Of a stretch of 24,285 bases of DNA, positions 1 through 6,823 are shown one piece after another. Source of the DNA: Micavibrio aeruginosavorus (GTDB taxonomy: Bacteria > Pseudomonadota > Alphaproteobacteria > Micavibrionales > Micavibrionaceae); NCBI GenBank assembly GCA_003241475.1, contig QFQB01000022.1, positions 1 to 24,285 of the forward strand. Reading direction: 5' to 3'. The stretch's first letter is position 1; every line of letters starts with the position of its first letter. The notes under the pieces were generated by a model. That model made no database searches. It was given only the letters and a program-made list of their open reading frames with translations, and had not been told where the DNA came from. Both the position numbers and the translations under genes were made by a program.

Positions 1-576
1 ATTCCGAATATCGAATTCGACTGCACGGAGCTGGGATTGCCTGGATATAAATTTCAAAAGCTCTCGCATGATGACGCCCATATTTTGATGCTGGGGTATT
101 ACACTGGTTGTTGCGAGAAGATCGGCGATCACTTTCAGGAAACCATTGAAAAGTCTCTTTCAACGCGCCGCCATGGCTACTATGTTCTCATGCATGATGG
201 CGCGATCAAGGCTCATAGCTGGGCATGGCGCGGCGAAGGCCAGCAATTTGTGCTTGATGGATGGGAATCTACCGACAAAAATATCGGATCCGAATTTTTG
301 CGCGATATCGCTTTGAAAATGGCGGATGAATTGTCAAAACCCAAATATGCCCCCTATCGCATTACGGATTTCATTCATGGATGGAGCGGCAAAGAGCTTT
401 GCCCGGAAAACAGCTTTCCGCAAGCGATAGAACTGGCGCCACGCATTGCCTGCCAATGGTACTTTATGGATGGCATAAACCAGTGGCTGATCAAGCGTTT
501 TGATTTTCCGACAAAATACGAAATGGATTTCAGCGGGACAAGTGAATACGCTCCGTCACCCGATTATCCAACATAA
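1..576 (+). CDS. Unknown protein, 3' part (5' end outside window)
   Basis: The reading frame is open from base 1 to the TAA at 574-576, so this is the C-terminal part of a longer gene. The TTG at 37 is not a convincing start because the frame continues upstream with normal-looking codons and no ribosome site. The visible 191 codons encode a soluble, mixed alpha/beta protein without signal peptide or membrane segment. Seen motifs are a TGCC segment followed by a region with GYYVL, then SWAWRG and VLDGWES. This arrangement of a twin-Cys motif, a short-chain turn and an aromatic-rich acidic strand looks like a conserved core, possibly acetyltransferase-like, but I cannot name the family. It converges on rlmE with a 7-base gap. 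Function unknown. Confidence 0.7.
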   Translation: MPNIEFDCTELGLPGYKFQKLSHDDAHILMLGYYTGCCEKIGDHFQETIEKSLSTRRHGYYVLMHDGAIKAHSWAWRGEGQQFVLDGWESTDKNIGSEFLRDIALKMADELSKPKYAPYRITDFIHGWSGKELCPENSFPQAIELAPRIACQWYFMDGINQWLIKRFDFPTKYEMDFSGTSEYAPSPDYPT

Positions 577-583
577 GAACAAA

Positions 584-1222
584 TCATTTAACCGCACGGA
601 ATCCTTGCGCTACCACGTAGGTTTCGGGCGACTCCTTGCGGCTGGCGGGCGGCTTGATGTGCTTGACCGTTTTAAAATCTTTTTTCATGCGCGTCAGAAG
701 CTCGCCTTCCGTGCCCCCCTGAAATACCTTTGCGATAAAGGTGCCGTTGGACTTCAAAACTTCTATGGCAAAATCATAGGCAGCCTCCACCAGCGCCATA
801 ATTTTGTAATGGTCGGTTTTCTGATGGCCCGTGGTATTGTGCGCAATATCCGACATCACAACATCGGCGCCGCCGCCGCCAAGAGCATCAATCAAAGTCT
901 CGGGCGCATTGTCGTCCATAAAATCCATCTGGAAGAACGTCACACCCGGAATTTCATCCATGGGTAAAAGATCGATAGCAACGACTTTGCAATCTTTGGC
1001 GACGGCCACTTGGCACCAGCCGCCAGGAGCCGCGCCCAGATCCACAATCGTCTGTCCCTTTTTGATGATATGGGCCTTGTCATTGATCTCAATCAGCTTG
1101 TAGGCTGCACGGGAACGATAGCCTTCCGCCTTTGCCTTGACGACATAGGGATCGTTCAACTGACGTTCGATCCATTTGATCGAGGAAATTTTACGGCCTT
1201 TGGCGGTTTTGATCTTCTTCAT
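584..1222 (-). CDS. rlmE: 23S rRNA (uridine-2'-O-)-methyltransferase RlmE (FtsJ/RrmJ)
   Basis: Cytoplasmic SAM-dependent enzyme that 2'-O-methylates U2552 in the A-loop of 23S rRNA, a late step of large-subunit assembly. The 212 residues match the usual family length. Visible features: RSRAAYK near residue 42 with the first catalytic Lys, the SAM-binding strand VDLGAAPGGWCQ, the catalytic Asp in MSDIAHNTTGH, the second Lys in FIAKVFQGG, and the Glu in SPETYVV. These give the K-D-K-E tetrad of the family. The DIAHNTTG form, in place of the enterobacterial DMAPNMSG, is also familiar from alphaproteobacteria. It is the second gene of a minus-strand pair, 7 bases behind a small membrane protein, and is probably cotranscribed with it. 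Confidence 0.95.
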   Translation of the reverse strand: MKKIKTAKGRKISSIKWIERQLNDPYVVKAKAEGYRSRAAYKLIEINDKAHIIKKGQTIVDLGAAPGGWCQVAVAKDCKVVAIDLLPMDEIPGVTFFQMDFMDDNAPETLIDALGGGGADVVMSDIAHNTTGHQKTDHYKIMALVEAAYDFAIEVLKSNGTFIAKVFQGGTEGELLTRMKKDFKTVKHIKPPASRKESPETYVVAQGFRAVK

Positions 1223-1229
1223 GGCGGCC

Positions 1230-1583
1230 CTACAAAAGCATAATAAACGAGGAAACGCAAAAGGCGGCGATCAAAATAGTGATAGAAGCCGCCATATGGA
1301 CGCTTTTGTCAGAGCCTTGCGAAAAATGGGAAAAAATAAAAAAAAACGCCACAAACGCCCCATAGGTGATGACGCCATGCAGGAAAATATCGGCCCCCAG
1401 CCAGCCAAAAAAGCCGTTGGGCATCCCGATTTGTTGCAACAATTCCACCTGTAACCTCAGCAACAAAACGCAGGATAGAACAAATCCGCATGTAAACAAA
1501 CGCTTGCCCTTTTCCACGGTCAAAAGCGCCACCGGCACCCAGAAAAGATCGATCCACTGATAGAATATTTGGGCTAGGGTCAT
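1230..1583 (-). CDS. Small integral membrane protein of unknown function
   Basis: A 117-residue protein starting at ATG (1581-1583). It is very hydrophobic, with about three to four membrane segments: one near the N-terminus (FWVPVALL), one around residues 30-50, one rich in Phe around 70-85, and one at the C-terminus (AASITILIAAF onwards). The loops are short and carry few charges, and no catalytic motif is visible. It sits directly upstream of rlmE on the same strand and probably shares its promoter in the 1584-1655 gap. I do not recognise the family, and a role in rRNA modification is not implied by the neighbourhood alone. Confidence 0.7.
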   Translation of the reverse strand: MTLAQIFYQWIDLFWVPVALLTVEKGKRLFTCGFVLSCVLLLRLQVELLQQIGMPNGFFGWLGADIFLHGVITYGAFVAFFFIFSHFSQGSDKSVHMAASITILIAAFCVSSFIMLL

Positions 1584-1597
1584 GCTCTGGCTTTTGG

Positions 1598-1633
1598 TAT
1601 GGTGATGGGCCTTTTGGCCGTGTTTTCACCATA
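1598..1633. repeat. Nested inverted repeat in a divergent intergenic region
   Basis: TATGGTGA at 1598-1605 is the exact reverse complement of TCACCATA at 1626-1633. Between them lies a second dyad, GGCC-TTTT-GGCC (1608-1619). The structure lies between the divergent starts of the membrane protein/rlmE pair and the M48 protease. It could be an operator or a leader hairpin. No U-run follows, so it is not an ordinary terminator. Confidence 0.45.
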
Positions 1634-1655
1634 ATTGGGTTTCAAAAATATTGCC

Positions 1656-3023
1656 ATGACGATTTTCAAGACAATCCGCCTTATAGCTTGTTTTGCGACC
1701 CTGATGACCGTGCTGGCACCACATTCCGCCCAGGCCCAATCAATCATTCGTGATACGGAGATCGAGGACTACATGAAGGGCTGGTTCAAGCCGATCTTCG
1801 ATGCGGCTGGAATGAATCAGGATCAGGTCAAAATTATTCTCGTACAGGACGACCAGATCAATGCCTTCGTGGCTGGTGGTTCCAACATCTTTATCTACAC
1901 AGGTCTTTTACAAAAAACGGATAATCCTGGCGAAGTCATCGGGGTTGTGGCGCACGAAATGGGTCACGTGACGGGCGGACACTTGATCCGCGGACGTGAA
2001 GCCATGGAACAAGCTTCTTATGAAAGTATTCTAGGGATGATTTTAGGCGTGGGCACCGCGATTGCAACGGGAGACGGCAGCGCAGCAGGCGCGATCGGTG
2101 CCGGTGCAAATTCCATGGCAACACGGAAATTCCTAACCTATTCCCGGGCTTTTGAATCCAGCGCAGATCAGGCCGCCATGACGTTTTTGCAAAAGGCGCA
2201 ACTCAACCCCACTGGCATGGAAAGTTTCATGCACAAACTGGAAGGCGAGGAAATGCTGTCTTCCGACCGCCAATCACAATATGTGCGAACCCACCCGTTG
2301 ACCCGCGACCGTATAGACGCTATCGATCTGCGTGTTTCACAATCTCCCTACAAAGACAAGCCGTATCCATCAGAATGGACCGCGCAACATAAAATGATGC
2401 TGGCAAAGCTTGATGGTTTTATCACGCCAGGCCGCGTGGCATGGGATTACGATGATAAAGACAATTCCATGGAATCGCTGACCGCGCGCACCATTGCCGC
2501 CTATCGCCAGAATCAGGTGCAACAAGCCCTCAAGCTTTCCGATCAGCTTTTGGCGAAGCAACCGGGCAATCCTTACAATCTCGAACTTAAAGGTCAGATG
2601 CTGATGGATTTCGGACGCGTTAAAGAAGCCGTTCCTTATTATGAGAAGGCTGTTGCCAAAAAACCGGACGCAGGACTTATAAGACTGGCTTTGGCGCACG
2701 CGCAGATCGAAACCGCAGGCAATGATGCAACCAAATTGCAAAAAGCCGTCGAAAATTTGAAAGTTGCACAAAAAACCGAGCCACGGAACGCCCGTATCCA
2801 GCGCCTTATGGCCACAGCCTATGGCCGCACGGGTGATGAAAGCCGCGCAAAGCTCCATCTGGCAGAAGAAGCCCTGCTTCAAGGCAAATCCGGCTACGCT
2901 AAGGAAATGGCCGCCAGCGCCCAAAAAGGCCTGAAATCCGGCAGTACCGACTGGATTGCCGCACAAGATATTCTAAATTATGTACAAACCGACAAAGACC
3001 GAAACCAAGATATCGGGGAGTAG
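1656..3023 (+). CDS. M48 metalloprotease with TPR repeats, BepA-like, periplasmic
   Basis: A 455-residue secreted zinc protease. I chose the ATG at 1656 because it gives a compact signal peptide (basic start, hydrophobic core, cleavage near AQAQ about residue 28). A TTG at 1635 would add seven residues. The peptidase M48 domain carries HEMGH at residues 100-104 (two zinc His plus catalytic Glu) and the third ligand Glu in ESSADQ further on. The C-terminal third holds at least two to three tetratricopeptide repeats (for example around LLAKQPGNPYN and YYEKAVAKKPDA). This matches the BepA/YfgC family (COG4783), which monitors outer-membrane protein assembly and degrades stalled LptD. The next two genes are thiol oxidoreductases, which fits such a job since LptD needs disulfides. 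The exact substrate is inference. Confidence 0.88.
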   Translation: MTIFKTIRLIACFATLMTVLAPHSAQAQSIIRDTEIEDYMKGWFKPIFDAAGMNQDQVKIILVQDDQINAFVAGGSNIFIYTGLLQKTDNPGEVIGVVAHEMGHVTGGHLIRGREAMEQASYESILGMILGVGTAIATGDGSAAGAIGAGANSMATRKFLTYSRAFESSADQAAMTFLQKAQLNPTGMESFMHKLEGEEMLSSDRQSQYVRTHPLTRDRIDAIDLRVSQSPYKDKPYPSEWTAQHKMMLAKLDGFITPGRVAWDYDDKDNSMESLTARTIAAYRQNQVQQALKLSDQLLAKQPGNPYNLELKGQMLMDFGRVKEAVPYYEKAVAKKPDAGLIRLALAHAQIETAGNDATKLQKAVENLKVAQKTEPRNARIQRLMATAYGRTGDESRAKLHLAEEALLQGKSGYAKEMAASAQKGLKSGSTDWIAAQDILNYVQTDKDRNQDIGE

Positions 3024-3030
3024 CCGTTCT

Positions 3031-3060
3031 TTGATCTGCACAAAGCCGATAAGGTAAGAT
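3031..3060 (+). promoter_or_regulatory. Possible sigma70-type promoter before the first DsbA-like gene
   Basis: TTGATC at 3031-3036 and TAAGAT at 3055-3060 are separated by 18 bases. Both hexamers are imperfect, so this is only a candidate. Confidence 0.25.
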
Positions 3061-3100
3061 AGTATACCACCTGAATTTTGTTGAATTATAAACTTTAACT

Positions 3101-3105
3101 AGGAG
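3101..3105 (+). promoter_or_regulatory. Shine-Dalgarno site fixing a GTG start
   Basis: AGGAG lies 9 bases before the GTG at 3115. No in-frame ATG nearby would keep the signal peptide, so this site supports the GTG start of the first DsbA-like gene. Confidence 0.7.
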
Positions 3106-3114
3106 ACACGCCCA

Positions 3115-3855
3115 GTGACCCGTTTTGCCCTTCCCCTTTTGATGGCTGCCATGATTTTACCGACAGCCGCCCGCGCCGAAATGACCGCCGAACAAAAAGC
3201 CGAAGTCGAAGCGCTGGTCAAACAATACATTCTCGAACACGGAGAAATTCTCATCGAGAGCGTGAACAACTATCAGGCAAAACAAGAAGAAGAAACCAAC
3301 AAGCAGTCGGCCGTCAAAGCCAAAGAGCTTCTTGAGAAACTCAAAACCGAAAAGAACATGGCCTATGCGGGCAACCCGCAAGGTGACATCACGATGGTCG
3401 AATTTTTTGACTATAATTGCGGGTACTGCAAAAAGGCGTTCGAAGAAATTCAGAGCGTTTTGAAAGACGACAAGGATGTAAAAATCGTCTTCTATGACAT
3501 GCCGATTTTGGGACCAGATTCTCTTGTCAGCGCCCGCTGGTCTCTGGCGGCAAAAAAGCAGGATAAATATTTTGCATTCCATACAGCCCTTATGAACCAT
3601 CAGGGCGGCAAAGATGAAGCCACCTTGAAAAAACTGGCGGCCGATGCGGGTCTTGATGTCGCCAAGCTGGAAAAAGACAAGGCTTCGCCGGAAATCGACG
3701 AGGAAATCAAAACCCACTTGAAAACGGCGCAAGAGCTGGGCATTCAAGGAACACCCGGCTTTCTTATCAACGAAAAGATCTTCCGCGGCTACATCCCGTA
3801 TGACGTGATCCAGAAAACAATTGCGGATGAACGCGCGGCCTTGAAAAAACAATAG
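3115..3855 (+). CDS. DsbA-family periplasmic thiol:disulfide oxidoreductase (Com1/ScsC-like)
   Basis: A 246-residue protein starting at GTG. It has a clear signal peptide (cleavage near ARAEM, residue 22). Residues 23-80 are highly charged and helical, rich in Glu, Lys and Gln, like the N-terminal oligomerisation segment of Com1/ScsC-type proteins. The thioredoxin-fold domain follows, with active site C102-G-Y-C105 in FFDYNCGYCKK and the cis-proline loop at T213-P214 (IQGTPGFLI). The fold therefore has both hallmarks of an active disulfide enzyme. Whether it oxidises or isomerises cannot be read from the sequence, but the helical N-terminus suggests oligomerisation and thus isomerase or reductase activity, as in ScsC. 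It is 18 bases upstream of a second DsbA-like gene and likely in one operon with it. Confidence 0.9.
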   Translation: MTRFALPLLMAAMILPTAARAEMTAEQKAEVEALVKQYILEHGEILIESVNNYQAKQEEETNKQSAVKAKELLEKLKTEKNMAYAGNPQGDITMVEFFDYNCGYCKKAFEEIQSVLKDDKDVKIVFYDMPILGPDSLVSARWSLAAKKQDKYFAFHTALMNHQGGKDEATLKKLAADAGLDVAKLEKDKASPEIDEEIKTHLKTAQELGIQGTPGFLINEKIFRGYIPYDVIQKTIADERAALKKQ

Positions 3856-3873
3856 TACGGCGATTCATCCCCC

Positions 3874-4479
3874 ATGGTCTTCCGGATCATCATCGCGTTG
3901 CTTGTTCTTGCAGGGGCCTATGCCGTCTGGCAGATATGGCAGATCAAAAACTATTACAACGATATGGCAGATCCCAAGGCATCTTTCATGGTCGTACAAG
4001 AAGGGAACCATTCGGGCGTCCAGATTGTTGAGTTCCTGAATTACGACTGTAGCTATTGCCGTGCAACGCACAAAGTTTTAATGGACTACGCAAAAGCCAA
4101 TCCGGAAACGCGTTACGTTGTGCGCCCTGTGCCCTTTGGCAACGGTTACGCTGAAGAATCGGCGGAGATGGCCATTGCCGCAGGCATACAAGGACATTTT
4201 CAGGATTTTAGCGAAGCCATCTTGAACTATCAGCTACCGCCGGATGAAGCCTTTTATCGCGAGACCGCCAACCTTTATGACATCGATTACGAACGCATGT
4301 TGAGCGATGTCAAAGAGGACGAAGTCTTGGATATTGCTGGCGACAATGCAACCGCCGCACTTCGGGCAAATTTAAAAACCGTACCGGCCTTCATGATCGG
4401 CAAAACGGTATACCAGCTGGATAAGATCTTGACCTTACAGGATCTCATCCGCATGGTAGAGGACGAGAAAGTGCAGTAA
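3874..4479 (+). CDS. Membrane-anchored DsbA-like thioredoxin-domain protein
   Basis: A 201-residue protein. The N-terminal segment (residues 1-22) is hydrophobic with no obvious cleavage site and is followed by charged residues, so it is probably an uncleaved signal anchor that leaves the domain in the periplasm. The active site is C59-S-Y-C62 (NYDCSYCRATH), and the cis-proline is in V170-P171 (KTVPAFMIG). The helical insertion between them is of DsbA type. It lacks the long helical N-terminus of its upstream neighbour, so the two are unlikely to be a simple recent duplication. The paired arrangement suggests partners, for example one anchored and one soluble, but that is inference. Confidence 0.85.
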   Translation: MVFRIIIALLVLAGAYAVWQIWQIKNYYNDMADPKASFMVVQEGNHSGVQIVEFLNYDCSYCRATHKVLMDYAKANPETRYVVRPVPFGNGYAEESAEMAIAAGIQGHFQDFSEAILNYQLPPDEAFYRETANLYDIDYERMLSDVKEDEVLDIAGDNATAALRANLKTVPAFMIGKTVYQLDKILTLQDLIRMVEDEKVQ

Positions 4480-4525
4480 GACATGGGAAATTATTCTAGA
4501 ACACATTCTTGAAAGGAATGACATT

Positions 4526-5302
4526 ATGAAACGCAGTTATTACTTATTCCCTTTAATGGCGATGACGGCATTGTCGCTGACTCTGGCGGCTTGCGACGAC
4601 AATAAGGCGGAAGACACCGCAACGACAGAAACAACGACGACGGTAGCAGAAACAACAGTTGCACCCGCCGCAACGACAGAAACGACACCTGCGGCTGTTG
4701 CTTCGGTACAAGCCGAAGGCGCAACATCATTTGCGACGGCCCCCGGTGCGACGACAGGCGCAGTATTCCTGACTCTGCACAATCCCGGCACAGCGGCGGA
4801 CCGTTTGAACGGTCTAACCACCACAGTTTCTTCCAGCGCCGAGTTGCATGAAAGCTACACAGACGAGCAAGGCGTGATGCAGATGCGCAAAGTCGATGCG
4901 ATCGAAATTCCGGCAGGCCAGCAGGTCAGCCTGAAAGCCGATGGCTATCACATCATGCTGATCGGCTTGTCCGAGCCTTTGACGGCCGGAATCCCTTTCA
5001 ACGTGACGCTTGATTTTGAAAGCGCACCGGATGTGACTATCCCTGTCACGGTGACATCCCCTGTTGGATCTGCCGCACCGGAAGCTACCCCTATGGATCA
5101 TGAAGGTATGGATCACGGCGCAATGGTAGCGCCATCCGAAGAAGTAACGCCCGAACCGACTACGACCGATGGCACCGTAGTAGCGCCCGAAGCAGAGACA
5201 ACAGAGCCGGTCAGCCCGACAGGTGCAACAACGCCTGATATGGCGCCAACGTCTTCCGCGCCGGATGCGTCCACTACGACACCGTCCGCTACCGGTGAAT
5301 AA
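4526..5302 (+). CDS. PCuAC-type copper chaperone lipoprotein with long low-complexity tail
   Basis: A 258-residue lipoprotein. The signal peptide ends in LTLAAC, with the lipidated Cys at residue 23. A Thr/Ala/Glu-rich linker covers residues 24-65. The PCuAC (DUF461) domain follows with the full copper motif: H108, M120, H142 and M144, exactly H-X11-M-X21-H-X-M. The family binds Cu(I) in the periplasm and passes it to cytochrome oxidase CuA sites, usually with a Sco1 partner, which is absent here. The C-terminal quarter is unusual: an MDHEGMDHGAM segment at residues 190-200, which looks like a second metal-binding site, then a Thr/Pro/Ala/Glu-rich tail. A ribosome site (AAAGGA) precedes the ATG. 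Its last codons overlap the start of aroQ. Confidence 0.88.
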   Translation: MKRSYYLFPLMAMTALSLTLAACDDNKAEDTATTETTTTVAETTVAPAATTETTPAAVASVQAEGATSFATAPGATTGAVFLTLHNPGTAADRLNGLTTTVSSSAELHESYTDEQGVMQMRKVDAIEIPAGQQVSLKADGYHIMLIGLSEPLTAGIPFNVTLDFESAPDVTIPVTVTSPVGSAAPEATPMDHEGMDHGAMVAPSEEVTPEPTTTDGTVVAPEAETTEPVSPTGATTPDMAPTSSAPDASTTTPSATGE

Positions 5303-5750
5303 TCTGTCTGCGCAGAAAATCTTGATACTCAACGGCCCGAACCTCAATATGCTTGGGGTTCGGGAACCGTCTGTCTACGGCCATCAAACATTGCAAGATA
5401 TTAAAGTCATGTGCGTCGAGCGCGCCGGCGAGCTTTCTTTAAGCGTTGATTTCCGCCAGAGCAATCACGAAGGCGAGCTTGTCACATGGATTCAAGAAGA
5501 GCGCGAGAATATCTGCGGCCTCATCATCAATGCCGCCGCCTATACTCACACGTCGGTTGCCATTCATGATGCCCTCAAGCTACTGAACGTGCCTATTGTC
5601 GAGGTTCATCTGTCAGACCCAGCTACACGCGAAGATTTTCGTCATTTTTCATATATTGAGCCTTTGGCCGCCAAAATCATCAAAGGCAAGGGCGCCGCGG
5701 GCTACGTGGAGGCCATCAACACCTTGTCCACATTGGTAAAAGCCGGTTAA
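5295..5750 (+). CDS. aroQ: 3-dehydroquinate dehydratase, type II
   Basis: Cytoplasmic enzyme of the shikimate pathway that converts 3-dehydroquinate to 3-dehydroshikimate. I chose the GTG at 5295, which overlaps the end of the preceding gene by 8 bases and gives 151 residues, the normal size. The longer frame from 5223 would add an Arg/Pro-rich stretch that is only the other frame of the lipoprotein tail. Visible motifs: NGPNLNMLG near the N-terminus, the catalytic Tyr (Y28 in SVYGH), QSNHEGEL, AAYTHTSVAI, and the catalytic His (H105 in VEVHLSD). The HLSD-PATRE loop differs slightly from the common HLSN-xxxRE form. No clear ribosome site is seen, so translation is probably coupled to the upstream gene. 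Alphaproteobacteria often keep aroQ just before accB. Confidence 0.93.
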   Translation: MNNLSAQKILILNGPNLNMLGVREPSVYGHQTLQDIKVMCVERAGELSLSVDFRQSNHEGELVTWIQEERENICGLIINAAAYTHTSVAIHDALKLLNVPIVEVHLSDPATREDFRHFSYIEPLAAKIIKGKGAAGYVEAINTLSTLVKAG

Positions 5751-5761
5751 AGCCGATTCCT

Positions 5762-5790
5762 TTGACACATAAGCCTTTTTTCTCTATTCA
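5762..5790 (+). promoter_or_regulatory. Probable promoter of the accB operon
   Basis: A perfect -35 box TTGACA (5762-5767) is followed after 17 bases by TATTCA (5785-5790), a weak -10. It lies 38 bases before the accB start, after the end of aroQ. The -10 match is poor, so this is a moderate call. Confidence 0.4.
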
Positions 5791-5828
5791 AGGGCGTTTG
5801 TAAGGTTAACGAATACAGCAAGGATTTC

Positions 5829-6290
5829 ATGAAAATCGATGCAAAAGCGATCCGCCAGCTTGCGGACCTCCTGAATGAAACAGGCCTGAGCGAGATCGAA
5901 GTCGCCGAAGGCGATCAGATGATCCGCGTCAACAAAGGCGGCGCGTTTATCGGCGCAGGCCACGCTCACGCACCTGCCAATTTCAGCATGCCCTCCGATC
6001 CGACCACCCCACAAAAAGCGAACACGGCACCACCTGCGACCATTACGGGCGACCACCCGGGCGCTGTTACCTCCCCTATGGTTGGTACGGCCTATCTGGC
6101 GCCCGAACCATCGGCTGCTCCGTTCGTGAAAAAAGGCGATACGGTTGCCGCAGGCGACACACTGCTCATTATCGAAGCTATGAAGGTTATGAACCCGATC
6201 AAGGCTTCCAAGGGCGGAACGATCACACAAATCCTCGTTGAAAGCGGCAAACCTGTCGAATACGGCGATGTCTTGATGGTTATCGAATAA
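5829..6290 (+). CDS. accB: Acetyl-CoA carboxylase biotin carboxyl carrier protein
   Basis: Carries the biotin that shuttles CO2 between biotin carboxylase and carboxyltransferase in the first step of fatty-acid synthesis. The 153 residues show a short N-terminal domain (residues 1-45), a Pro/Ala/Thr-rich flexible linker (about 50-75), and the C-terminal biotinyl domain. The biotinylated Lys is K119 in the motif IIEAMKVMNPI; the usual AMKMM is AMKVM here, a common variant. AGGA at 5821-5824 precedes the ATG. It is normally followed directly by accC, but here a GNAT gene intervenes with short gaps (32 and 18 bases), so all three are probably one transcript. Confidence 0.96.
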   Translation: MKIDAKAIRQLADLLNETGLSEIEVAEGDQMIRVNKGGAFIGAGHAHAPANFSMPSDPTTPQKANTAPPATITGDHPGAVTSPMVGTAYLAPEPSAAPFVKKGDTVAAGDTLLIIEAMKVMNPIKASKGGTITQILVESGKPVEYGDVLMVIE

Positions 6291-6322
6291 GACTTCAACC
6301 CGCAAACGGGACGAAAGACTTT

Positions 6323-6805
6323 ATGGCCGAATTCAGCATCATGCCTCTCGCCGAAAAACCCGAGCTCGTAGATTGTTGCGCGGCTTGGAGCTATGGCGAG
6401 TGGGGATCGCAATTGTCCACACGAACATTGTCGAAGGTGTATGACGATTACAAAGCCAGCATCAATGGCGACACGCTACCCGTGACATGGATTGCTTTGT
6501 GTGAAAGCAAGCCTGCCGGCATGGTTCGCCTGAAAAAGAACGACCATTTCGAGCGCGAAGATCTGAAACCGTGGTTGAGCTCTTTGTATGTTCACCCGCG
6601 CTTTCGCGGCAAAGGACTTTCGGAACAGCTTTGCGATTGTGCAGAAGATGCGGCCGAACATGTTTACGGCTACGAACAAATCTATCTTTTTACAGCAACG
6701 GCGGAAGAACTCTATGAACGCCGTGGTTACAAACGCATCGGCAATGTCATAGACCCATCCGGTTACTACAAGGATGGAAAAACATTGATGATGAAAGAAT
6801 TTTAG
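6323..6805 (+). CDS. GNAT-family N-acetyltransferase inserted between accB and accC
   Basis: A 160-residue cytoplasmic protein with the GNAT fold. The central beta strand reaches SSLYVHPRFRGKGLSEQL around residues 87-104, which holds the acetyl-CoA pyrophosphate-binding R-x-x-G-x-G/A type loop (RFRGKG). The C-terminal ELYERRGYKRIG is the typical last strand-helix of the family. Substrate specificity cannot be read from the sequence. Its place between accB and accC makes a link to acetyl-CoA carboxylase possible, either because it consumes the same acetyl-CoA pool or because it modifies a protein or small molecule in that pathway. Equally it may be a simple passenger. Confidence 0.88.
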   Translation: MAEFSIMPLAEKPELVDCCAAWSYGEWGSQLSTRTLSKVYDDYKASINGDTLPVTWIALCESKPAGMVRLKKNDHFEREDLKPWLSSLYVHPRFRGKGLSEQLCDCAEDAAEHVYGYEQIYLFTATAEELYERRGYKRIGNVIDPSGYYKDGKTLMMKEF

Positions 6806-6823
6806 GACGATTGGTGAGAAACG

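Noticed and set aside
37..576. TTG at 37 as start of the first gene
   Set aside because: The frame is open to base 1 and no ribosome site precedes the TTG, so the gene continues upstream of the window.
5223..5294. N-terminal extension of aroQ
   Set aside because: It would add an Arg/Pro-rich stretch read from another frame of the lipoprotein tail. The GTG at 5295 gives the normal family length.
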